Assembly (NCBI RefSeq): GCF_900107455.1
Contig: NZ_FNQB01000002.1
Span: 620,001-684,000 of the forward strand
DNA length: 64,000 nucleotides
From: Asanoa ishikariensis
GTDB taxonomy: Bacteria; Actinomycetota; Actinomycetes; Mycobacteriales; Micromonosporaceae
Direction: 5' to 3'
A program made the position numbers and the translations under genes. The stretch's first letter is position 1. Each line of letters starts with the position of its first letter. Below, piece by piece: positions 25,737 through 32,392 of the stretch. Under the pieces are notes generated by a model, which was given only the letters and a program-made list of their open reading frames with translations, was not told the origin of the DNA and searched no databases.

Positions 25737-26685
25737 CGTTCAGGCATCGGCACCGCCGGCACCTAGCGTGCCGGCGGTGCCGCCGCCGTCCCCGCCCCCG
25801 TCCCGGCCGCCGAACCTCGGGCTGCAGGTCGTCGGCACCGCGTTCACCATCGTCGCGGTGCTCGCCATCGGGCTGATCGCGCACCTGACCGCGGTCTCGT
25901 GGCTCCAGTACCAGCGTGACCAGCAGACGCTGTTCGCCGACTTCCGCGCCGAGCTCAAGCTGGGCACCGCGCCGGTCGGCCAGTACCGGGTGACGTACGA
26001 GCCCGACGGCTCGCCGCGGCCGGAGGAACTGGTCGAGCCGGGCAGCCCCGTGACGTGGCTGGAGATTCCGAGCATCGGCCTGAGCGCGGTGGTCGTGGAG
26101 GGCACCAGCGGCGACGTGCTGCGCGCGGGACCGGGGCACCGGCGGGACACCGTGCTGCCCGGGCAATCCGGTGCGAGTGTCCTCATGGGACGGCAGGCGG
26201 CGTACGGCGCGCCGTTCCGGGACCTCGAAATGCTGATGAAGGGTGACCCGATCCACGCCACCACCGGCCAGGGACGCGCCGAGTACAAGGTGACCGGCAT
26301 CCGCCGGCCGGGTGAGCCGGAGCCGCCGGAGCTCGTGCCGGGTGCCGGTCGGCTGACGCTGATCACCGCGCACGGCAAGGCGTTCGACCCCGAGGGCACC
26401 GTCTACGTCGACGCCGAACTGCTCTCGCCCGCGCAACCCACCCCGGCACGCAAGTTCGGCGAGGGCTCGCTGCCCACGGCCGACCGGGTGATGGCGACCG
26501 ACTCGTCCGGCTGGCTCTGGGCGATGTTGTGGGGCCAGGCGTTGCTGCTCGCCGCGATCGCGGTCACCTGGCTGCGCACGAGATTGAGCGGCTGGCACGC
26601 CTGGATCATCGGCGCGCCGGTGCTCGCCTTCCTCGGTCTCGCCGTCGCCGACCAGGCCGCGCGCCTGTTGCCCAACCTGCTCTGA
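25723..26685 (+). CDS. Class E sortase relative lacking the catalytic triad
   Basis: A 320-residue membrane protein: Pro-rich cytoplasmic N-terminus, helix at about 35-57, sortase domain about 105-235, and two C-terminal helices (about 263-283 and 292-310). The sortase fold is clear: WLEIPSIGLSAVVVEG, AGPGHRRDTVLPGQSG, YGAPFRDLEML and LTLIT. Active class E enzymes have AGHR and TTC; here the segments read MGRQ (Arg157 for His) and LITA (Ala216 for Cys), and the downstream Arg (usual form RLIV) is replaced in GTVYVD. It should be unable to transpeptidate. It sits directly after an LPTTG protein, so it may bind sorting signals without cleaving them (inference). Confidence 0.85.
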   Translation: MTTTDVQASAPPAPSVPAVPPPSPPPSRPPNLGLQVVGTAFTIVAVLAIGLIAHLTAVSWLQYQRDQQTLFADFRAELKLGTAPVGQYRVTYEPDGSPRPEELVEPGSPVTWLEIPSIGLSAVVVEGTSGDVLRAGPGHRRDTVLPGQSGASVLMGRQAAYGAPFRDLEMLMKGDPIHATTGQGRAEYKVTGIRRPGEPEPPELVPGAGRLTLITAHGKAFDPEGTVYVDAELLSPAQPTPARKFGEGSLPTADRVMATDSSGWLWAMLWGQALLLAAIAVTWLRTRLSGWHAWIIGAPVLAFLGLAVADQAARLLPNLL

Positions 26686-26701
26686 GAGAAAGAGATACGA
26701 C

Positions 26702-27505
26702 GTGACCCAGACGCTGACCGCCCCGCCGATCGGCGGAACCTTGGACGCCAGGGCGATCTCGGCCTGGTTCGGCGACCACAAGGTGCTCGACCGGGTCTCG
26801 CTGGTGATGCCGGCCGGCAAGGTGACCGCGCTGATCGGCCCGTCCGGCTGCGGCAAGTCGACCTTCCTGCGAATCCTCAACCGGATGCACGAGCTCGTGC
26901 CGAGCGCGTCGCTGGCCGGCGAGGTGCTGCTCGACGACACCGACCTGTACTCGTCCGAGCGCCGCGTCACCGACGTACGCCGCCAGGTCGGGATGGTGTT
27001 CCAGAAGCCGAACCCGTTCCCGGCGATGTCCATCTTCGACAACGTGCTGGCCGGCCTGAAGCTGACCGGCACGCGGGCCTCCCGCTCGACCCGGGACGAC
27101 ATCGTCGAGGAGACGCTGACCCGGGCCGGACTCTGGAAGGAGGTGCGCGACCGGCTGCGTTCGCCCGGCGGCGCGCTCTCCGGCGGCCAGCAGCAACGGC
27201 TCTGCATCGCGCGCTCGCTGGCCGTACGCCCGCGGGTCTTGCTGATGGACGAGCCCTGCTCGGCCCTGGACCCGACCTCCACCCGGCGGATCGAGGAGAC
27301 CATCGCCGAGCTCGCGGGCGAGGTGACCATCGTGATCGTCACGCACAACATGCAGCAGGCGGCCCGCGTCTCGGACCTCTGCGCGTTCTTCCTCGCCTCG
27401 CACGGAACCCCTGGCGCGATCGTCGAGCACGGGCCGACCGACGTCATGTTCGACTCGCCGCGCGACGAACGGACCAACGACTACGTCAACGGTCGCTTCG
27501 GGTAG
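26702..27505 (+). CDS. pstB: Phosphate-type ABC importer ATPase PstB
   Basis: A 267-residue ABC ATPase. Walker A GPSGCGKST (residues 46-54), PstB-type NRMHELVPSASL and QVGMVFQKPNPFPAMSIFDNV, signature LSGGQQQRLCIARSLA, Walker B VLLMDEPCSALDP, and switch His in VTHNMQQAARVSD are all intact. The C-terminus NDYVNGRFG matches PstB (usual form EDYISGRFG). GTG start, 16 bases after the pseudosortase. It should power PstC/PstA, whose genes lie 8-10 kb upstream in the same orientation. No phoU gene is nearby. Confidence 0.94.
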   Translation: MTQTLTAPPIGGTLDARAISAWFGDHKVLDRVSLVMPAGKVTALIGPSGCGKSTFLRILNRMHELVPSASLAGEVLLDDTDLYSSERRVTDVRRQVGMVFQKPNPFPAMSIFDNVLAGLKLTGTRASRSTRDDIVEETLTRAGLWKEVRDRLRSPGGALSGGQQQRLCIARSLAVRPRVLLMDEPCSALDPTSTRRIEETIAELAGEVTIVIVTHNMQQAARVSDLCAFFLASHGTPGAIVEHGPTDVMFDSPRDERTNDYVNGRFG

Positions 27506-27652
27506 CCGAAACGGATGAGCCCTTGGCACCAACTGTTTCCCTAGCGCACGTCCGGCGGAGAGATCGGCCTGATGACCGGGACACAGCCGCTGTAAAGCCT
27601 GATCGCGGCCGGTTCACCGGACCCGGCTTGAACTTCTGAGAGGAAGTGATCC

Positions 27653-28849
27653 ATGAGCAAGCGTGTGTTCGCTCGCGCGGCCGCGCTGCTGGGTGCGGCG
27701 ACCATCACGGCCGGCGTCCTGGCGGGTATCGCCAGCCCGGCCCAGGCCGCCTCGCTGGGCGAGGTCACGCTGTCGCAGCAGAGCGGCAGTGTGAACGACA
27801 CCCCGATGTTCGCCACGGCCACCAGCCCGGCGTGCCCGACCGGCTTCGGCGAGAACGCGTCGCTGCGCATCGGCCGCCCCGGCGGTCCCTACAGCAACCT
27901 CGCGGTCGCCCTCGGCGGCGGCGGGTTCGACGAGGCGCCGATCTCGGTCAACTCGAACCGGTCCTTCACCACCGCGCTGGGCGGCACCGCGCCGGCCGCC
28001 GGTGAGTGGTGGGTCATCGTCGAGTGCTACTCCCTCACCGAGGGCCGGCACGTCGACGAGTTCCGCACCTCCATCGTCGTCAACGGCACCACGTGGCGGA
28101 TCCCCGTCGCCGAGGCGACCACGACCGCCCTGTCGGTCGGGCCGGCCGGTGGCATCGAGCGTGGCCAGGAGGCCACCTTCACCGCCAACGTCACCCCGAA
28201 CACCGCCACGGGCACCGTGGAGTTCAAGCGGGGCACCACGGTAATCGGCTCGGCGTCCGTGACCAACGGCGTCGCGACCTTCGCCACCACCGCGCTGCCG
28301 GTGGGCACCTACCAGTTCACCGCGGCCTTCACGCCGGCGGACGCCACCGCGTTCAAGTCGTCCGTGTCGACCGCGGCGGCGTTCACCATCGCGCCGGGCC
28401 AGACCACCGGCCCGTCGGCCGACGTCGAGATCCTCGCCCCGATCGACCCGGGCGCGTTCAGCCTGGCCGTCGCGGCGCCGACCACCTCGCTGTCCGGTGG
28501 CGTCGTCGGTGGCACCGCCAGCGGCACCCTGCCGAAGGCGACCGTGACCGACCTCCGCGGCACCAACGTCGGCTGGTCGCTCACCGGTCAGCTCGAGGAC
28601 TTCGCCCAGGGCACCAGCACCATCGCCAACAGCAAGCTCGCCTGGACCCCGTCGGCCGCCAAGGTCTCGGGCTCGGGCGCGGTTACCGCTGGCGCCGCTG
28701 CTGACCTCGGCGACACCCGCACCCTCTGCTCGGCCGCCTCGGGCGCCAGCGCCGGCACGTTCACCTGCGACGCCGGCCTGACGCTGTCCATCCCGGACGA
28801 CGTGGCACCGGGTGAGTACGCGGCGACCCTGACCCTGACGCTGGCCTGA
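27653..28849 (+). CDS. Surface protein: two-Cys domain, Ig-like repeat and WxL-like domain
   Basis: A 398-residue exported protein without a membrane anchor. After the signal peptide (about 1-33, ending AQA) comes the two-Cys domain (SLGEVTLSQQSGSVNDTPMF, CPTGFG, NRSFTTALG, VIVECYSLTEG), then one Ig-like Big_3_5 repeat (ATFTANVTPNTATGTVEFK). The C-terminal domain, about residues 260-398, is WxL-like: KATVTDLRGTNVGWSLTG, with WSL at 308-310, and ends LSIPDDVAPGEYAATLTLTLA. The next gene encodes a DUF916-type partner. It has an AGAGGAAG ribosome-binding site. The 147-bp upstream gap holds a GTTCA...TGAAC inverted repeat at 27612-27633. Confidence 0.8.
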   Translation: MSKRVFARAAALLGAATITAGVLAGIASPAQAASLGEVTLSQQSGSVNDTPMFATATSPACPTGFGENASLRIGRPGGPYSNLAVALGGGGFDEAPISVNSNRSFTTALGGTAPAAGEWWVIVECYSLTEGRHVDEFRTSIVVNGTTWRIPVAEATTTALSVGPAGGIERGQEATFTANVTPNTATGTVEFKRGTTVIGSASVTNGVATFATTALPVGTYQFTAAFTPADATAFKSSVSTAAAFTIAPGQTTGPSADVEILAPIDPGAFSLAVAAPTTSLSGGVVGGTASGTLPKATVTDLRGTNVGWSLTGQLEDFAQGTSTIANSKLAWTPSAAKVSGSGAVTAGAAADLGDTRTLCSAASGASAGTFTCDAGLTLSIPDDVAPGEYAATLTLTLA

Positions 28850-28860
28850 TCGGTGTCAAC

Positions 28861-28893
28861 GGCGGAGGTGTCGCAGCCTGCGGCACCTCCGCC
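28861..28893 (+). terminator. Hairpin between the WxL-like and DUF916 genes
   Basis: GGCGGAGGTG (28861-28870) pairs with CACCTCCGCC (28884-28893); inner bases CGCAG/CTGCG extend it. Located 12 bases after the stop, 39 bases before the next ATG. Probably an attenuator giving more WxL-like protein than its membrane partner. Confidence 0.5.
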
Positions 28894-28931
28894 ACCCCAC
28901 GTACCACCGTCCTCTAACCGGAGCCGCCCAG

Positions 28932-29981
28932 ATGAACACCAGAACTGTCAACGGACCCCGACGCGCCTGGCGTGCCGGGGTGTTCGTCGCTGTGGCGGCG
29001 ATGCTGCTCACCTCCGGGCCGATGCCGTTCGCCTCCGCCGCACCGGCCGCCCGGCGTGCCGAACGTCCTACCTGGACGGTCGTGCCGGGAAGCCCCACCG
29101 GACCCAAGGGGCGTAAGCAGTTCGACTACGAGCTCAACACCAAGGAAGCGATCACCGACTGGATCTCGGTGAGCAACCTGGGCACCAAGCCGCTCACCGT
29201 GGACCTCTACGCGACGGACGCGTTCACAGCGGCGGACGGCGGCTTCGCGCTGCTGCCCCGCAACCGGAAGCCCGACGGCGTCGGCACCTGGATCAAGCTG
29301 CCCAAGGCGTCCACCACGCTGCCGGTCGGCAAGCGCTCGGACATGCCGTTCACGCTGTCGGTGCCCGCCGGAGCGACGCCGGGTGACCACATCGGCGGCA
29401 TCATCGCGTCGATCACCGAGCAGCAGGTCAACGAGAAGGGTCAGCGGGTCGACGTCGAGCGGCGGGTCGCCGCCCGGGTCTACCTGCGGGTCACGGGACC
29501 GCTCACGCCGGTGGCCGCGGTCACCGCCGTCGACGTCGACTACGAGAACCCGATCATCCCGCTGCCCGGCGGCAAGATGGCGGTCACCTACCGCGTCGCG
29601 AACCACGGCAACGTGCGCCTGTCCGGCACCGTGCGCGTGCGGGTCGACGGTCCGTTGGGCGTACGGCTGGCCAGCAGTGACCCGATCACGGTCGCGGAAC
29701 TGCTGCCCGACTCGGAGCTTCGGCTGCGGCAGGAGTTCTCCTCGGTGTTCCCGGCCGGCCGGCTGACCACCGCCGTCGACTTCAACCCGACGACCAACCG
29801 CGAGACGCTTCCCTCGGTGTCCGGACAGGCCGGCACGACCGCCGTACCCTGGCTGATCCTCGCCCTGCTGGTCGTCGTCCTCGCCCTGGTGGTGTACCGG
29901 ATCTTCCTGCTCCGCGCCCGCCGGCGTCCCGCGCCCACCTTCCTCGACGGCGCCGGCCAGGCCGTCCCGACGGCGCCGTGA
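28932..29981 (+). CDS. DUF916-type (WxL-interacting) membrane-anchored protein
   Basis: A 349-residue protein with signal peptide (about 1-38), DUF916-like extracytoplasmic domains and one C-terminal helix (VPWLILALLVVVLALVVYRIFLL) with a basic tail. Typical segments are FDYELNTKEAITDWISVSNLG, TWIKLPKASTTLPVGKRSDMPFTLSVP, PGDHIGGIIASI, VAARVYLRVTGP and YRVANHGNVRLSGTV. Family knowledge: such proteins tether WxL proteins to the envelope. It overlaps the next gene by GTGA. Same type as the protein at 9551. Confidence 0.8.
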   Translation: MNTRTVNGPRRAWRAGVFVAVAAMLLTSGPMPFASAAPAARRAERPTWTVVPGSPTGPKGRKQFDYELNTKEAITDWISVSNLGTKPLTVDLYATDAFTAADGGFALLPRNRKPDGVGTWIKLPKASTTLPVGKRSDMPFTLSVPAGATPGDHIGGIIASITEQQVNEKGQRVDVERRVAARVYLRVTGPLTPVAAVTAVDVDYENPIIPLPGGKMAVTYRVANHGNVRLSGTVRVRVDGPLGVRLASSDPITVAELLPDSELRLRQEFSSVFPAGRLTTAVDFNPTTNRETLPSVSGQAGTTAVPWLILALLVVVLALVVYRIFLLRARRRPAPTFLDGAGQAVPTAP

Positions 29982-30337
29982 AGCGGGCCGCGTTCGTCCT
30001 GCTGGTCGCTCTAGGTGTTCCGGCGGTGGCCGCCGTGCCCGGACCTCCGGCGCAGGCCGCGGTGATCGCCCCGACGCCGGGTCCGAGCGGTGCCCGGGTC
30101 GACCTGACCGTGCGCATCGCACCGAACCCGAGCACCACGCCGACCACGCCGCCACCCACCACCGCACCGCCGACGACCGAGCCGCCGGACGAGGATCCGG
30201 GCGGTGGCGACCTGCCGAGGACCGGCGCCGCGATCATGATGATCGCCCTGGTCGGCGGCCTGTTCGTCGCCGGCGGTGTGTTGCTGCGGGTGCTGGCGCG
30301 GCGCCGCGCCGACGCGGAACGCTGGATGGCCCGCTGA
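29978..30337 (+). CDS. Minimal LPXTG protein (Pro/Thr stalk only)
   Basis: A 119-residue protein made almost only of a signal peptide (about 1-25), a short segment (ARVDLTVRIAPNPS), a Pro/Thr/Glu-rich stalk, and an LPRTG sorting signal at residues 79-83 with a hydrophobic helix and RRRADAERW tail. There is no room for a folded domain of usual size. GTG start overlapping the DUF916 stop. It may act as a wall-attached plug or spacer, or as a subunit held by the pseudosortase; both are inference. Confidence 0.75.
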   Translation: MKRAAFVLLVALGVPAVAAVPGPPAQAAVIAPTPGPSGARVDLTVRIAPNPSTTPTTPPPTTAPPTTEPPDEDPGGGDLPRTGAAIMMIALVGGLFVAGGVLLRVLARRRADAERWMAR

Positions 30338-30434
30338 TCTGGCCGAACTCCGCCCACGGCGGCTGCCTGAGGTCGAGAATGGGAACGGTGAATTAGTTTC
30401 ACGCTTGGGTCGTGTCATGCCGTCCTGATGCGGG

Positions 30435-30456
30435 GTTCGCCGAAGGGTCACCTCAT
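30435..30456 (+). promoter_or_regulatory. Candidate PHO box before the PiT gene
   Basis: Two direct 11-base units, GTTCGCCGAAG and GGTCACCTCAT, abut exactly. The pattern resembles the actinobacterial PhoP box, whose 11-base units follow G(G/T)TCAYYYR(G/C)G; the first five to seven bases of each unit fit best. It lies 63 bases before the ATG. An inverted repeat GTGAA-N5-TTCAC lies at 30388-30402 in the same gap. Confidence 0.35.
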
Positions 30457-30518
30457 GGGCCGATCCACGGTGCCTCGGCAGGGGACCTCATTGACCAGGG
30501 TTCCCCTGGGAGGCATCG

Positions 30519-31667
30519 ATGGACACTCTGGTCATCGTCGTCATCATCACGGCACTGGCCTTTGATTTCACCAATGGCTTTCACGACACCGCCAACGCGA
30601 TGGCGACCTCGATCGCGACGAAGGCGTTGCGGCCCAGGGTCGCGGTCGCCATCTCGGCGGTGCTCAACCTCGCGGGCGCGTTCCTCTCGGTGCAGGTCGC
30701 CAAGACGATCTCCAGTGGTCTGGTCGACGACGCGAAGATCACTCCAGCGGTGATCTTCGGTGGGCTGGTCGGCGCGATCCTGTGGAACCTGCTCACCTGG
30801 CTGGTCGGCCTGCCGTCGAGCTCGTCGCATGCGTTGTTCGGCGGCCTGATCGGCGCCACCTGGATCGCCGCGGGTGGTGATGCGGTGAACTTCGCGACGG
30901 TCGTGACCAAGGTGATCATTCCGGCGATCGCCTCGCCGCTCATCGCCGGCGTGGTGGCCGCGACGGGCACGTTCCTCCTCTACAACATCACCAGGCGGGC
31001 GGCCAAAGGCAAGGTCCGCGCGGGCTTCCGCCACGGGCAGGTGGTCTCGGCGTCACTGGTGTCGCTGGCGCACGGTGCCAACGACGCGCAGAAGACGATG
31101 GGCGTGATCACGCTGGTGCTGATCACCGCCGGCGTGCTGGGTGCGGACAGCGGGCCGCCGCTCTGGGTGATCTTCACCTCCGGCCTCGCCATCGCCCTGG
31201 GCACCTACTTCGGTGGCTGGCGGATCATCCGTACCGTCGGGCACCGGCTCACAAAGATCGAGCCGCAGCAGGGCTTCGCCGCGGAGACCAGCGCGGCGAC
31301 GGTCATCCTGGCCTCGTCGAACCTCGGCTACCCGCTCTCGACCACTCAGGTCACGTCCGGCGCGGTGATCGGCTCCGGCGTCGGCAAGAAGCTCTCCGAG
31401 GTCAAGTGGGGCGTTGCCGGCCGGATCGCGATCGCCTGGGGTCTCACCCTGCCGGCAGCGGCCGCGATCGGTGCGCTGGCGGGCCGGGTCGCGATCAGCG
31501 GAACGGCCGGCGTGATCATCGTGGCGGCGGTGCTGGTCGCGTTGGCCGCGACGTTCTACCTGCTGTCGCGGCGCAACAAGGTCGACCGGCACAACGTCAA
31601 CGACGAGCCCGTCGCGTCGCCCAAGTCCAAGTCCAAGCCCTCGGTGGCATCGAGGTACGCGCGATGA
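30519..31667 (+). CDS. pit: Inorganic phosphate transporter, PiT family
   Basis: A 382-residue polytopic carrier. The duplicated PiT signature is present as DFTNGFHDTANAMAT near the N-terminus and SLAHGANDAQKTMGV in the second half, with GLPSSSSHALFGGLIGA and YPLSTTQVTSGAVIGSG as the matching paired loops. It imports phosphate (as metal phosphate) with protons or sodium. A strong GGGAGG site precedes the ATG. It overlaps the next gene by ATGA and follows the Pst-like cluster, making two phosphate import routes side by side. Confidence 0.93.
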   Translation: MDTLVIVVIITALAFDFTNGFHDTANAMATSIATKALRPRVAVAISAVLNLAGAFLSVQVAKTISSGLVDDAKITPAVIFGGLVGAILWNLLTWLVGLPSSSSHALFGGLIGATWIAAGGDAVNFATVVTKVIIPAIASPLIAGVVAATGTFLLYNITRRAAKGKVRAGFRHGQVVSASLVSLAHGANDAQKTMGVITLVLITAGVLGADSGPPLWVIFTSGLAIALGTYFGGWRIIRTVGHRLTKIEPQQGFAAETSAATVILASSNLGYPLSTTQVTSGAVIGSGVGKKLSEVKWGVAGRIAIAWGLTLPAAAAIGALAGRVAISGTAGVIIVAAVLVALAATFYLLSRRNKVDRHNVNDEPVASPKSKSKPSVASRYAR

Positions 31668-31885
31668 ACGTTCCCTGGGGAGACCTCGGCACGGTGCTGA
31701 TGGCCGCGCTGTTCCTGGGCGGAGGCGTGATCGTCCTCTACGCGGTCGGGATCCGAGTGCTCAGCCCGGCCAGCGCCGACGGCGAGTCCGCGGGCCGGCC
31801 AACCCCGTTACGGATCGCGATCACCAGCCTCTGCTTCGCCATCTGCGCCGCGGCCGTCGGATATGGGATCTATACCTTGCTCTAG
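31664..31885 (+). CDS. Small two-helix membrane protein coupled to PiT
   Basis: A 73-residue protein with two hydrophobic segments (about residues 9-29 and 49-71) and a charged loop (SPASADGESAGRPTPLR). Its ATG overlaps the pit stop, so it is made with the carrier. I know of no function; an accessory or stability subunit of the carrier is the simplest guess. Its stop codon lies within a long inverted repeat. Confidence 0.75.
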   Translation: MNVPWGDLGTVLMAALFLGGGVIVLYAVGIRVLSPASADGESAGRPTPLRIAITSLCFAICAAAVGYGIYTLL

Positions 31886-31942
31886 GCCCTGTCTCATGAC
31901 TGAGGCCGGGCTGCGGCGGGCCCAGTCATGAAACAGGGCCTA
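31883..31942. repeat. 20-bp inverted repeat (terminator or MITE-like)
   Basis: TAGGCCCTGTCTCATGACTG (31883-31902) pairs with 31923-31942 at 19 of 20 positions, around a 20-base GC-rich loop. The left arm contains the stop codon of the preceding gene. It is unusually long for a terminator, and the arm resembles transposon-end sequence (GGCCCTGTCTCA style), so a MITE-like origin is possible. It likely works as the terminator of the pit operon either way. Confidence 0.6.
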
Positions 31943-32028
31943 ACGGCTAGCTAACAGTGGGTGGTGCGAGCCTGCTGGCACGGATACCGTGAAGGCGCCG
32001 AAAACGCGGCCGACCCGGAGGTATCCCC

Positions 32029-32355
32029 GTGGGTACGGTGCTCGTCACCGAGCGCGACCAACTCGGCGTCGTCGTTGTCGAAGTACGCGGCGACGTGGGT
32101 GCCACAGACGCAGCCGACCTACGGGCGGCTTTGGTGCGTGCGATCCGCCACACCGACTCGACCCAGGTGATCGTGGACCTGCGTGGTGCCGGGCACATCG
32201 AGCCCGAGGGCATCGGTGCCGTGGTCGCCGGGGCCGACGTGGCCAGCGACAGCGGCATATCGATGACCGTGCGCGAGGCCGCTCCCGACGTGGCCGAGCA
32301 GCTACTGGTCGCGGGGCTGCCGCGCGCCCAGGTCAGCCCAGCCGCGCGGGTCTGA
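32029..32355 (+). CDS. STAS-domain protein (anti-sigma factor antagonist-like)
   Basis: A 108-residue STAS domain: GVVVVEVRGDVGATDAADLRAALVRAI, then IVDLRGAGHIEPEGIGAVVAG. Anti-anti-sigma factors carry a phosphorylated Ser in 'iDSSGl'; here the loop reads IEPEG, with Glu/Pro in place of Asp/Ser, so phosphorylation-switching is unlikely and a constitutive or structural role is more probable. The GTG has GGAGG 7 bases upstream. No anti-sigma kinase lies beside it. Confidence 0.8.
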   Translation: MGTVLVTERDQLGVVVVEVRGDVGATDAADLRAALVRAIRHTDSTQVIVDLRGAGHIEPEGIGAVVAGADVASDSGISMTVREAAPDVAEQLLVAGLPRAQVSPAARV

Positions 32356-32392
32356 TCCGCATACCAACCCGGCGGCGGGGTAGGAACAGGTC

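Noticed and set aside
27506-27652. Riboswitch before the WxL-like gene
   Set aside because: The gap has a GTTCA/TGAAC inverted repeat but no recognisable cobalamin, c-di-AMP or other riboswitch core.
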